The position numbers were made by a program, and so were the translations under genes. A DNA stretch of 64,000 nucleotides from Amborella trichopoda (Eukaryota > Streptophyta > Magnoliopsida > Amborellales > Amborellaceae). The notes under the pieces were generated by a model that made no database searches, was not told the DNA's origin, and was given only the letters and a program-made list of their open reading frames with translations. The stretch's first letter is position 1. Each line of letters begins with the position of its first letter. The stretch lies in NCBI RefSeq assembly GCF_000471905.2, contig NW_006499705.1:1123781-1187780 (forward strand), in the 5' to 3' direction. This document shows positions 24,209-36,200 of the stretch, piece after piece.

Positions 24209-24441
24209 TGCAAATCATATAATGAAACTGTTTACTTTTAATATATAGTGGTCACTATTAATCTTGACCATTGGATGTGAAATTGGGTGGCCACATTTAT
24301 TGCGTTGACTAAGCTCAAAGTTCACATGGAATTTTTTCGAACTTTGTGACACATCTAAACCATCAGACTTCAAATCGGATGGTTATAAGTAATTGTGATA
24401 TCATTATATCAAAAGTAAATGGTATCATTCTATACAATCCC
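24209..24441 (+). mobile_element. Family D miniature element
   Basis: A 233-bp unit ends TTCTATACAATCCC and shares with copies near 30847 and 48634 the internal text TTAATCTTGACCATTGGATG and AACTTTGTGACACATC. Flanks CTATATAAA (24200-24208) and TTATATAAA (24442-24450) match at eight of nine positions. Confidence 0.7.
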
Positions 24442-24450
24442 TTATATAAA

Positions 24451-24833
24451 GGGAAAAGTTTATATAGAGCCAAGACTCTAAACAATCAAATTTGAGCCTA
24501 CCTCAAAAATTTCAGTAGAAGAGATTGTTTTGATTCCCAAATATCTCCAAATTGATCATCTCGATATCAAGATGCATGGGCATGAGAAAAAAATGGATTG
24601 CAAGTTTTGAAAATAGTGTATTTTGTAATGCATTTTTGGACCGTAAATTTTCAAGTTTTTATAGATATGTCGATATACATTATTTTTGAAACTTTAAATT
24701 TATAAATAAATATAAAAATATATTTTAAGACTATTACAAAGAATTTTAATATTAAAACCACAATTCTCGACACTATTTGAAGGTAGGCTCTAATTTGATT
24801 GTTTAGAGCCTAGGCCCTTTACAAACCTCACCC
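24451..24833 (+). mobile_element. Family B miniature element with perfect 9-bp target duplication
   Basis: It begins GGGAAAAGTTTATATAGAG and ends ACAAACCTCACCC. End modules are of the GAGCC..GGCTC type, slightly mutated. TTATATAAA flanks it at 24442-24450 and 24834-24842. It landed exactly at the end of the family D element, using that element's right duplication as target. Confidence 0.88.
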
Positions 24834-24880
24834 TTATATAAAACACTTGATTCAATAATATGATGTGGGGGCAAATAGAA

Positions 24881-24955
24881 GCTTTCATCGCTCAGTTGGT
24901 TAGATCACCTGTTTAGTAAACCGGAGGTCTTGAGTTGGCTTTTTCAATGAAAGCA
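24881..24955 (+). tRNA. tRNA-Thr(AGT)-like sequence, probably a decayed copy
   Basis: The acceptor arm pairs perfectly (GCTTTCA with TGAAAGC). D-arm text GCTCAGTTGGTTAGATC is close to plant tRNA-Thr, with one substitution that spoils the stem. The anticodon loop TTTAGTA gives anticodon AGT, with one stem mismatch. The T arm has TTGAG/TTCAA stems, but its loop is one base too long and lacks the conserved TTCGA. There is no T-run terminator right after it; an A-run follows about 25 bases on. It is probably non-functional, by loss or by retroposition. Confidence 0.65.
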
Positions 24956-25791
24956 AAGCAGTCTTTCGTTAAATGGTAAAAAAAAAAAACTAATGTAAAG
25001 CTTTAAAGACCTCAAATTTTTAAATATATTACAAGATGCACTATTTTTAAGATTTTTTAAGACTTCAAATTTTTTTTTTTTCATACTAATATATCTTATC
25101 TTAAGGTCAAGATGATCAATTTCGAAAGTTTTCCAGTATTGAAACAGTATTTTCTAATTATTTTTTTGAGGTACACCTTACTTCTATAGTATAAGATTGA
25201 CAAATTATATAATTCTTTTTCACTCTTGGAGTTGTTGCAATATCATTGCTATCACGCTTGAATATGATGGACGGTGCAAAGTAACTTCGGTTTTCGACGG
25301 TAGACATTCATCACCATTCATCGGTTGTCGAACCGTTGATGGGAGATGTGGAATTTCCCATAAATAAAACAACTTCAAGTTTCAGCATAAAACTCTCCTC
25401 ATACCCTTCCAATATAGTAGGGAAAACTTCATAAATTTATCCCACGACTTGTCTATTGTGATAGCAATTCGAGTTTGAACAGTATACTAGTCGCTCCTCT
25501 ACCATCTGAAGTCAACAATTGACGGTTGAAATGTGCCCTTTTTCTGTTGTCGTATATGGCATGGATGACACTCCTGAACTATCAGCTGGATGGGTGAGAA
25601 GGCGCTAGCATACTGTTTGAAAAATATATACTTCCCTATGATTCTTTTCCTTGACTTGATTTCATCGATATAGGTCACGCGAGATCTAGAAAATACACAA
25701 ATTCAGCCATCTATATGGAAAGTATAAAACATCAATGTAATTTTGTAATGTTTTGATCATGCATTAGGATCATAATTTTTTCGCCTAAAGT
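24956..25791. other. Intergenic stretch without recognised feature
   Basis: A family B-like fragment with AAGATGATCAATTTC lies near 25000-25200. The rest, 25250-25700, is less AT-rich but shows no frame or domain I can support. Confidence 0.5.
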
Positions 25792-26284
25792 CAGTGTCAG
25801 AAAGTGTGACTCGGACGGAGTAATCGGCCTTGGCCCCAGCCAATTACTCGGGCTGTGTCCGATTAACTCAGCCAATTAGCAGCAAAACAAAGGTTAAAAA
25901 ATTATAAAAATATAAAAAATCCAAAAAACTAGGAAACATATGTTTAACGTAAGATTGAGCAAAACACTTCAAAATGATGTTTAAAAATTAGTAAAGAAAG
26001 AATAGATTTCAAAAAATCAACTTCTGATTGTGGCTATTTTCGAAATAATCCAAAAAATACAGTAAAATGTAAAAATTAGTATTTAGGGCCAAAACACTAT
26101 TCAATCTTTGTCAAAATAGTAGAAAACATTAAATAAATAATAATAATAATAAATTCTTTATTTTATTTTATTTTTTTTATATCCCCAAGTTGAACACCCA
26201 ACTCGGGACAACTTGGGCTCGGCAAGGGCCAAACCTGAATAACTCGGCCGAGTAAAAGCTACTTGGTCGATTTTACTAACTTTG
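25792..26284. mobile_element. hAT-like miniature element, borders tentative
   Basis: The right end CGATTTTACTAACTTTG resembles the complement of the hAT terminus at 15633. Both sides carry CTCGG/CCGAG and CAATTACTCGG-like words, as in the larger hAT element's subterminal regions. The left border CAGTGTCAG is a guess and the flanks match only weakly as an 8-bp duplication. Confidence 0.4.
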
Positions 26285-26772
26285 CTGAGAGTATACCCTT
26301 TCATTGCTTAGTTTCTTATGTTTCATAGGTCCAGGGGTATCTTGGATGATTAATTTAAGGTATTAGGTGGGGTCTAAATTCCGGTTCTAGGTCCAAGAAA
26401 TTGACAAGGACAAGGTGCTATAGTTTTCAAAGCTTCTTTTTACTTAAATTCCCTCAACTAGAAATGGGGTGTCCACACTAAATAAGTTATAGGTAAAAAA
26501 GACTCCATTATAACTTTTTCTTCAATAACATAACCTACAAAGTAAAATGTACCCCAAACAAGCAAAAACTGCGAAATAAAACATATATTTCCATTATATT
26601 TGATTTAGTTCTTCTAATAACTGTAGTTGAACTAATCCATCGCTTCACAAGAAAAAAAATAGAAACAAGAAATTCACAGAAGTTGTCACTAAACAAAGAT
26701 CCCCAACCTCTTCTCATCAAAATTAAAATTAAGAGGAAGATTGTTGCAATTCAAAAAACATATAATTGCAAA

Positions 26773-27520
26773 CAATGTTTGAAGAGTTGGCTCGGGCCTT
26801 GGACTCGGACTTGGCCTTGGCAGGAGCGAAGTAACTTGGCCATAGTGTACAGGGTCCCAAAAGGCTAAAGAAATTAAAAAAATTAAAAAAATGATAAGAT
26901 TTTTATGAATCAGTTGACTCACCTATTAAATGAGTTCTCTATCCAAAATTTATTTTAAAGATGGATTTTGGATTCAAAATTTCAAAGAATGAAAATCTCA
27001 ACTATAATGAATAGGAATCTGAAAAAAAAAAAAACAAATAATTTTAAGACCTGTGATTTTAATTTTTTTTTTGTAAGAGAACCATTTGTTTACATCATCG
27101 CTAAGATGGATGTCACATGCATCAAAGTGTGCTATTGTATAAGTGCGTCGCTTGAGGCGCATACTATTTTTCCTTAAAAAGTAAAAGGTAAAATAAAACT
27201 TTAAAAGTGAAAAAAATAAACTTAAAAAAACAAAATAAAACCAAATATGCCAAAAGTATATATAAAAAACATGGATTTAGAAAAAAGTGATTCATGGAGG
27301 CATTTGAGAAAAAAAAAAAAAACAGAACATATAAAACAGCGCATTTGACAATAAAAACTTAAAACCATTGTAAAACACATACAAATTATGTAATATAAGT
27401 TTTATACATTGATCCCACAAGTCTATATAATTATTTTATACCCGAGTTGTACCCGGGTTGTCAACTTAGCCAGGGGCCGCGTCTGAGTAAGTGTGAGTGG
27501 ACCTGAATAGTTAAACAGTG
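26773..27520. mobile_element. hAT-like non-autonomous element
   Basis: The left end CAATGTTTGAAGAGTTGG and the complement of the right end, CACTGTTTAACTATTCAGG, form an imperfect inverted repeat like that of the 15.6-20.8-kb hAT element. Subterminal sequence is rich in GGCTCGG/ACTCGG and CCCGAGT/CCCGGGT. No 8-bp duplication is recognisable and nothing inside looks coding. Confidence 0.5.
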
Positions 27521-27987
27521 TAAACTTTAAGGACAAGTTCCTATAATCCGAAGGAAGGATTTTAGTCTTGTTCTTCATTGTAGACCTTCTTTGTAACATA
27601 GTTAATATCCTTGGGAAATATTTATGGCTTCATATTTTGAACCTTGATTATTTTTTTGGGGTAATTCAGTGGAGAAGGCAGGCCCCTAACTGTTTTTTCA
27701 AGTAGATTAGGAGTTGGCTTTCTGAAGGTCTTAGTGGGTAGTGTTAGTGGTGGGAATAGAAACCACAACGTGGTGACTGGATTGTGGGGGTGCTAAAATT
27801 CTAAACAAATTTTGAACCTTGATTTTCTACTTCTATTTGCTTGAACTGATCATGAAAAACTTGGTCTTCCCGTTTTCTAAACCCTAATTCTCTGATTCTT
27901 TCCTTGAATTTTTTTTAAAAAAGGAAACTTATGAAATCATGCAAAATCTCAATTCTAGGATCCAATCAATCCCATCTAATGATCAAA

Positions 27988-28388
27988 GGGAAAAAAGGAG
28001 AAGGTATATATAAGGTTGCAACCTTAAAATGTAGAATTGAGATGCACTTTAAAAATCTATCATAAAAGGTTGTTTTGATGTTGGAAAACCCTTTAATTGA
28101 TCATCTCGATATCGAGATATATAGATAAGAAAGAAAAAAAGATTTCGAGTCCTAAAAATAGTGAATCTTGCAACACAATATATGGATCATCCATTTTCAA
28201 GATTTTCAAGTGTTTATAGATCTACTTGATTTCAACGATTTTTGGAGTTTTACATTTTATAATTGAAGATGAAAACAGATTCTCAAGCCATCCTAAGAAT
28301 TTTTGACAACAAAATTGTATAAAAATAAAAATTGGAGGCATGTCTTAATTTGATTATTTAAGGTTACAACCTTATACAAACCACACCC
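27988..28388 (+). mobile_element. Family A miniature element with perfect 9-bp target duplication
   Basis: ATGATCAAA flanks the element at 27979-27987 and 28389-28397. It begins GGGAAAAAAGGAGAAGG, then TATATAAGGTTGCAACC, and ends ATACAAACCACACCC. Its right module is mutated to GGTTACAACC. Confidence 0.88.
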
Positions 28389-28638
28389 ATGATCAAAACT
28401 TATTTTATACAATCAGGACTATCCCAATTCCCCAAATTACAACAAATGTTCTAAAAAAAGAAAGAGTGGATTTCGGCATGTAACTCATCCTCACTCAAGT
28501 GGCGAGATGAGTTGGATGTATCTTGCCCTACACCAATCATCGTCATCATCATTAGATCCTTTTCCCAACTAATTTGGGCTAGCGACACGAATTTTGGTTC
28601 ATCCTACACTAATAAAAAAAAACATAAAAAATGGTAAA

Positions 28639-29018
28639 GGAAAATGGTTTGGTAGCCCTATCAAAATAAGTAAAGCCTCACCTCATAACTCCTCAAAAAT
28701 TGCAATTTAAGTGTTAAAAAACTTTTAAATCAACCATTTCAGCTTGAACATTATGGTTGTCCAAAAAAATAGGATTTCAAATTATAAAGGTAGTGTATAT
28801 TACAACAAATCATCTACACCATCCATTTCGCTCTAAAAATAAATGTTCACATATCCACAATATTTGTACCATTTTTTGAGTTTCAAATTTTATTGTCAGT
28901 GTTGGAAATTAATTTCCATCATGACTATTTCTATTACTGAAAGTGCTTTCTGGATGAGGATTTGAGATGAGCCTTTATTTTGTTTTCATAAAGCCTAGGC
29001 CTTATAGAAACTTCATCC
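28639..29018 (-). mobile_element. Family B-like miniature element, diverged
   Basis: The left end is GGAAAATGGTTTGGTAGCCC. The right end is AAAGCCTAGGCCTTATAGAA then ACTTCATCC, with a self-complementary module (AAGCCTAGGCCTT). Internal text is a distant match to families A and B. The flanks show no clear duplication. Confidence 0.55.
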
Positions 29019-29038
29019 GTTAAAACACATTAGAATAA

Positions 29039-29540
29039 GGAAAAAAGTTTACATAAGGGTGAAGCCCTAAACAATCAAATTATGACTCACCTTAGAAATT
29101 CATTAAAAAAGGTTTTTTCGATGCTAAAAAAAACCCTGAATTCGACCATCTCGACTTCCAGATGTATGGACATGAGAAAAAATAGATTTAAAGTCTTGAA
29201 AATAATGCATCTTGTAATGTATGATCTATACCGTCAGTTTTCGAGGTCTTAAAGTGTTCATAGATCTGCTCCATCTAAACTATTTTTGAACTTTGAATTT
29301 TATAATTAAAAATAAAAATAAAATTTCAGGCCATCGTAAAAATTTCTAATACTGAAACAGCATATTTCAATACTATTCGAAAGTGCGCCCCACTTTGACT
29401 ATTTTTGAACTTTGAATTTTATAATTAAAAATAAAAATAAAATTTCAGGCCATCGTAAAAATTTCTAATACTGAAACAGCATATTTCAATACCATTCGAA
29501 AGTGCGCCCCACTTTGATTGTTTAAAAAGCTCCAATACAT
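29039..29540 (+). mobile_element. Family B-like miniature element with internal duplication, right end lost
   Basis: It begins GGAAAAAAGTTTACATAAGG with the module AAGGGTGAAGCCCT and continues with ordinary family landmarks. The right terminus after TTTGATTGTTTAAAAAGC is missing. An internal 119-bp segment is duplicated in tandem. Confidence 0.65.
29281..29517. repeat. 119-bp tandem duplication, nearly identical copies
   Basis: The segment from TATTTTTGAACTTTG to CCCCACTTTGA at 29281-29399 is repeated at 29400-29517. I see a single internal difference (TACTATTCG versus TACCATTCG), so the duplication is recent compared with its host element. Confidence 0.95.
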
Positions 29541-29929
29541 TATTGACAAATACTTTTTTAGATGAATCTCAAAGTTTCTGAGATGGTTGGGGAACTTTCA
29601 TTATTAATTTTTTTTTTAATTTCTAAAATAAGTTTTCAATTATCTATTTTTTATAGATTTTTTATTTCTCTTTAGTCTTCTAATGACTTCCCTTTACTCT
29701 ACTAATTTTGTATTTTTTACTATATTTAGAAATGGTTTACTTTATTTTTTTGGTTTTATTAGAGAGTAGACATGAGAGATGCTAGAGATGTGACACTAGA
29801 TATAGTAATGAATGCGAGGGTAGAGAGAGAAGAACCTGAGTTTTAGGGAGAGAGAGACCCAGACAATTTTGAATGAGACGAGCCAGTAGCAAGTAACAAA
29901 TGGTTCGTTTTTATGAGATGATATCCCTT

Positions 29930-30690
29930 GTTAACCTTTACAACCGTTCATTTAGATCGAACGCTTAAAAATTTACAACCTTTATAACCTTGTTAAACTT
30001 TCGGGGTCGTAGTTGGCATACGGATGCATCCGTTACTATAGAGGTAAGGTGTACTTTCAAATTTTATTATGTTATATAATTTTGATGTAAAATGTTTTTA
30101 GGATTATCTCAATCTATTTTTATATCTAATTATAAAATTTTAAATTTAAAAAATGATTAAAATCAAGTGGATCTATAAACATATGAAAATCTTGAAAATT
30201 GACGGTGTACATAATATGTTGTAAAATGCAAATGCACTATTTTTGAGACTTAAACTCTCCTTATTTTTTATGGTTATACATCTAGATGTCGAGATGATCA
30301 ATTAAAATGATTTGTCAACATTAAAACTACATTTTTCGATAGATTTTTGAGGTGCATCCGTAGTTCTACATTGTAAGGTTGCTTCCTCACATAAACTTTT
30401 TCCTTAAAAATTTACGACCTTTACAACTTTGCAACCTTGTTAACATTTACAATCGCTTCATTTAGATCGGACGCTTTACAAATTTACAACCTTTACAACC
30501 GTTTTTTAACCTTTACAAATTTACAACCGTTTTTAACCTTTACAAATTTACAACGGTTTTTAACCTTTACAAATTTACAAATGTTCATTTACAAGCTTAA
30601 AAGCTTTACAACCTTGTTAACGTTTACAACCGTTCATTTAGATCGGACGCTTTAAAATTTACAACCTTTACAACCTAGTTAAACTTTACT
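29930..30690 (+). repeat. TTTACAACC-rich tandem array split by a miniature element
   Basis: Units combining TTTACAACCTTTACAACC, GTTCATTTAGATCGGACGC and CCTTGTTAAC occur near 29930-30005, 30405-30490 and 30605-30690. A 29-30-bp subunit, TTTTAACCTTTACAAATT plus TACAACCG, is amplified at 30500-30590. A family A insertion at about 30040-30403 separates the first unit from the others. Confidence 0.75.
30040..30403 (-). mobile_element. Family A miniature element, left end truncated
   Basis: The right end reads GTAAGGTTGCTTCCTCACAT then AAACTTTTTCC. Internal landmarks (GATTATCTCAATC, TCGAGATGATCAATTAAAA) match the family. The left end starts inside the element at GGTAAGGTGTACTTTC. Confidence 0.6.
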
Positions 30691-30846
30691 AGGGGTATAA
30701 AGTTTCCTCATAGTTAGCAAGTCGGTGAATATCAGTATATGAGCAAACTAAAACATCGGTAATGCATTAGTTTTATTTCAAAAAGTTGGAGGACAAAAAT
30801 CAAGTAAAAAATTACATATATCTAGAAATTGAGTAAGTTAAAGTAT

Positions 30847-31107
30847 GAAAAAGTATACAATGAGACTATTTATCTTTGGTACATGATAGTCACAATTAAT
30901 CTTGACTATTAGATGTGAAATTGGATGGCTGTCGCCCTAGGCTATGTAGGCTACACTGAAGAAAGGTCCAAGGGCTATGCTCAAGGTGTAAAACAAAGTT
31001 TCTCAAACTTTGTGACACACCCAAGCTATCAGATTACAAATCAAATGGTTATAAGTAATTGCAACAGCTTTGTACCAAAGGTAAATGGTCTCATTGTATA
31101 CTATTCC
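30847..31107 (+). mobile_element. Family D miniature element
   Basis: Inverted ends GAAAAAGTATACAATGAGAC and TCTCATTGTATACTATTCC are clear. The interior shares TTAATCTTGAC and CTTTGTGACACACCCAAGC with the other copies. Flanks TTAAAGTAT and TTAAGTATT are similar but offset, so the duplication is not certain. It lies just upstream of the LINE. Confidence 0.65.
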
Positions 31108-31199
31108 TTAAGTATTTCTAATATTTAAGATTTGACTAAAAAAATAGCATGAAAAGATTGGACATGCAGGGTTTGGTTTGCAGTCAATGAAGAATAGAG

Positions 31200-33170
31200 G
31201 AGTGATCAAAGAAAAAAGTGGCTGAGGCCAATGGATGTCTAGATGGTGTAGGTTCTGGTGAATTTTTGTGTTCTGTTGTGTGTATTGAGAAGTCGGTTTG
31301 GACGCAACTTGGTATCCAGCCAGAGTTACTCGTGTCTGGTTCCTTTTCACCACCCATTTCTAGTTTTATTGTTCTCTCTGACTGGGCTAAGAGGGGATGA
31401 AACCTTTCTTATATTCTTGATTTTAAGGTTATTGAGCCAAACAAGGTTGTGTTTAAACCACGATCCAAGGTCGAGGTTCATAGGGCCCTCAAAAATCGTT
31501 TTTGTAGAGTTGGGGGGAGCCTACTTTCTTTACATTTGTAGAAATCTTTTGATCATGGCTCCTTTCTCCAGAAAGAATCTCTCTGATTGATCTCTACGAC
31601 ATTCCCCTTTATGCTTGGAACCTGGCTATTATTAAAAGGAGTGTGGGAGGTGTTGGGATCTACTGTGATATTAACTGGGACTCCTTAAATCTAGTTTGTA
31701 GAGCGGTACATGTTAAGATTTTGATAGCAAAAGGTTTCCCTCTTCCAGAGAAAGTGCTTTTATCTATTGGGGATGAATGTTTTGAGATTTTGATTACTCG
31801 TGCATCCAGTCTTGAAGCAGTGAAGGTTCCCGGCATGTGTCTACAAGACTTTTAAATAGATAAGCGGGGAAGGTTACGACGTCGTTCGGAATTGTTTCCT
31901 TGGATATTTTGAAGCCTAATTGGAGATCTCAGCGTATTACTCAGAAAGTTGAATTTCAAAAAAAGATAACGCCCAAAATCTCAAAACGATGGATCCCGGT
32001 TGGAGGGTTTCCTTATTCGTTTGCGGGACTCTCATAATTTATCAATAAACGGAAGGATGTAAATAAAGAAAATCATAACGGTTTGACTAGCTTTCAAGAG
32101 CTCTTTAAGGAAATAGTTTCGGTTGACCCGATGGACTGCACTGTGATTGATGGTTTGCGAGAACAGCTCGTTGGGTTGCCTTCTTCTGATGGTCATGCGA
32201 GTCCACTAGGTTTTATTGCTAAGGACGGTGATGCAGAAGTAACTGCAGCGGCGGATGTTAGTTCCGAGAAATTTTCTCTTGAAGTGGTCGGGAAGATTGC
32301 TCTGTTCATGTGGCAGCAATTTCTCTCCCTTCCACTCATTCTCCTCCATCTATGGGTTTTTGGATGTAGAGAGAGGAAGTTGCAGGGGGGTGTTTCTTGT
32401 GCCAGCTTTCTTTCTAGTTCTATTCCTTGTCCTTAAAAATAAAGTGGGCCACGTCTAGTGGTTTCCGTTGGTGCACTTTCTTTTTAACCCGAAGATGCAT
32501 CCTCTTCTCTTTCGGTTGGCGGCCGCTAAGGGGTATACGAAGAAGAGCCGGTCTTGGTTTGATCCCTTGCTGATCGACCACTTAGCCATTATGGTGATAG
32601 ATCAAGAAGAGCCCCAACTTCTTCTTGAGAACAATCTTGCGGAGGTTGGCGACATTACAGTTGTTGAAAGTCGAGAGGCTAATGGTTTTGGGGGTGTGCC
32701 TGTCATGGAGGAGGTTAGCGATGTGGTGCACAATGAGTTGGCCGTAGTTGCCTCTCCTGCGGTCCGACCTTTATGTGCTGATCCCCCAACAGTTCAGGCT
32801 CCTATGCCTCTTCTTGAGATGATGAATCCTCTTTGGTGGTGAAGATGGTGATGGATATGGGGATGGAGGACGTGCCTATTGTAGTGGTGATGGCGGAGAT
32901 CAAAAAGCGCAGTGATGCCTAGAAAGTGGTAGAGGAAAAGGTGGAGACCCCTTTGGTTTCTACAAAGAAAAGAGATAGAGGCATCGTGGTTACGCCGACT
33001 TCGAAGGGCAAAGGGGCGGCATCTGCTAAAAAGGAGAAGGTCTTCCACACAGGGGTGCGTTCCTCAGCTAGATTGGGGGCTCGTGGGGTCTCAAAAAGAG
33101 GCTATCATGGGGTCTCAAAAAGAGGCTATGTGGTCGCTGCTGCTTCTGCGAATTAGTGATGGTGGATATT
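31200..33170 (+). pseudogene. LINE ORF1 (DUF4283-like RNA-binding protein), broken
   Basis: At 31610-31860 the reading frame gives a PLYAWNLAIIKR-like start, then VGGVGIYCDINWDSLNL and VHVKILIAKGFPLP, the pattern of the DUF4283 domain in plant LINE ORF1. Downstream pieces (32083-32436, 32468-32842, 32926-33156) lie in different frames and encode an acidic then a Lys/Arg-rich tail. ORF1 proteins coat the element RNA. Several frameshifts separate the pieces, and no intact zinc knuckle is seen. Confidence 0.6.
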
Positions 33171-33295
33171 GATTCATCCTCGTCTTCCGTTGCTGATGAG
33201 AACGAGCTTGATGAGGAGGTGATGTTGGAGAATATTTTATTCGGGGACGGTCTTTCTGGACCAGGTTCCTCTTCTTCCCCCTTTTCTTCTTTTTA

Positions 33296-36200
33296 ATGAA
33301 TATACTTTCGTGGAATGTTAGGGGGTTAGGTGACCCTTGTAGAAGTGATGTTTTGTTTTTGGTTTCAAAATATAGACATGTTATTTTGGCGTTACAGGAG
33401 ACCAAACTTCCAAGTCCTACTCACTCTGGGGCTAGGGAAGTTTGGGGCTTAGGTGCGGTTTGTTTTGTGGATTGGATGCAGTGGGTAATTCAAGTGGAAT
33501 GTGGGCCCTGTGGGACCCGCTGGTGGTCCAAAACTTCGAAACAATTGTAAAAGACAACTCTTTACTTTTGGGTTTCAAACGCCATCCTTTGGGGTTTTCT
33601 TGAGGTTTTTTGAATGTGTTATGGGTCTTCTGTTTCTTCTTTAAAAACTATTTTTATTAATTCGATGAATGAGGTGATTCGAGCCGTCCCTTATCCTATG
33701 GTGATAGCGGGGACTTTAATCTTATTAGGTGGCCAAATGAGTCCCTATCAGGCTACCCAATTAATTTCCATGAGGAATATTAATTGTTTCATTGAAAGTA
33801 ATCTCTCATGGAACCTCTTCTTATTGGTTCTATGTATACCTGGTCTAATAATAGTATTGCTCGTCTGGTAATGTCTAAATTAGGCAGGTTTCTGTTGGCT
33901 CCGGAGTGGGTGGATGTCTTCCTCTTGTCTCAGTCAAAGCCCTGGTAAGGTTGTCCTTTGACCACCTTCCAATTTTATTGAATACGGGCTCCCTCAAGGG
34001 TGGGCCAAAACCTTTCAGATTTGAGGTTAGTTGGTTTGAAAATGCAAAGGCTGTTGAGCTTATTAAAAGTACTTGGTCGAATACTGTGGTGGTGGGTTCT
34101 TTGAATTTCTAATTACATAAGAAATTGTTAAACATCAAACACACAGTGATTGGATGGAAGAAAGATAATAAGGTTGATCTCAAGGCTAAGATCGATGGGA
34201 TCCTAACTGAGATCGAGTTGCTCGATTTTAATACCCAGGCCAGTGGTGTTTTAACCGAGCAATTGATGTTGGAACGAAGGGTTAAGCTTCAGAAGCTAGA
34301 GGAGTTAAGAAGATCGGATGAACTTTATTGGAAACAAAGATCAAAGAATAAATGGTTGAAAGAAGGTGACCTCAACACTAAGTTCTTCCATGCAATAGCT
34401 AGTGTTAGAAGGAGGCAGAATGACATCTCGGGTTTGTCTATCCCTGGGGCAGATTCTGAGGATAATATTGCTATGGAAATGGGTGTCATTAATCATTTTG
34501 AAAAAGCTTTTGTTAAAGAGTGGTAATGGCACATAGTTTTTCGAATGTTCCTTTTAAGATGCTAAATGAAGAGAGGAAATGTTTTATGGAGATGGATATC
34601 AATATTCAGGAACTGCATCATGCGGTCTTTACTCTGTTTGGAGATAAGGCACTGGGCCCTGATGGCTTCTCTTTGGTTTTTTTCCAAAAATTTTGGAATC
34701 TTACTAAAGATGATTTGCTGACGGTCGTTAGAGAGTTCATGATTAGAGGCTATATGTTCAAGGGTATCAATTCCACTATATTGACATTGATACCTAAGAA
34801 ATCAGTGATTAATGAGCTCTCTGATATTAGGCCTATCAATTTACTTACAAGTGTTTACAAGATTATTGCTAAGGTTCTTGCATAACGATTCAAGGAAGTC
34901 CTTCCTCTCATTATTTCATCTACACAGTCTGCCTTCATTCAGGACGGCCAAATTACTTATAGTGTGTTGTTAGAGAATGTATTCACTCGAGAGTTCTGAG
35001 CAAGAAGGCGGGCATCTTACTAAAACTTGATATGGAAAAGGCTTACGATAGGGTAGAGTGAGATGTCTTGCTAGAGATACTCAATAAGACGGGGTTTCAA
35101 GCTCGTTGGAGAAGCTGATTTATAGATGCCTATCTCCTGCCTATTTTTCTATTTTATTCAAAGGTAGCCTGATTAGATTTTATAATGCGACCAGGGGTTT
35201 ACGTCAAGGTGATCCTCTATCTCCTTTCTTATTCACAATTTATGCTAAATGTTTTAGTATGATGCTTAGCAGAGTGGAGAATACGGGGGCTTTTACGGGT
35301 TTCCAAATTGCAAACTCAGATATATCTGTTTCTCATTTACAGTATGCTGATGATACTTTAATTTTCGTTGATGCTGACACAATACAAGTGAGGAATGTGG
35401 CTAGATTCTTGGAGATCTATGAAGTAACTTTAGGATTAAAAGTTAATTTTCATAAGTCCTCGATGGTGGGTATCAATTGTAGCGAGTCAATGGTGTGTGA
35501 TCTAGCTAACGTGATGGGTTGTAGAGTGGATTTTTTCCCTATTACTTATCTGGGGTTACCGATTTCAGATTCAAAATTCTCTATAGCAGTTTGGGATAGG
35601 GAAATTGAGAGAGTACAAGTCAAGCTTGATCTTTAGAAGCATAAATTCTTGTCGCTGGGGGGAAGGGTGACTTTGTTAAGGTCCTGTTTGACGAAACTTC
35701 TTGTGCATCAGATGTCGATTGTTCATAAAAAAGAATTGAGAAGATGATGAGGAACTTCCTATGGGGTTTGAGTGAAGAGAGTAGGAAGTATCATTTAGTA
35801 AGGCGAGATAGAGTTTGTACACCTAAAGAGTGAAGGTGGTTTGGGGATCCGAAATGTGAGGAAGTTTAACCAGGCCTTGTTATACAAATGGTGGTGGCGT
35901 AGTTTATATTTGAAGGATCATCTATGGTATCAAGTTCTGTTGTCTAAATATGGGATGGATAGGTATAACATGTGGTTAGGGGGTGGCAAAGGAAAGGAGA
36001 TATCTCATAAGTGATGAGCTATCACAAATTGTAGGCCTATGATTGCGGGTTATTTTAGATGGAATGTGGGTGGTGGTAATCAAGTCTTGTTTTGGCACCA
36101 TAAATGGCTTGGGGAGTATCCTATAAAATCTGTTTTCCCTGACCTTTTTAGGATTGTATGTAGCCCTAATCATAATAGTAGTGATGTTGTTAAAAGGTGA

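Noticed and set aside
25250-25700. Possible retroelement coding fragment
   Set aside because: Reading both strands gave no reverse transcriptase, integrase or protease motif.
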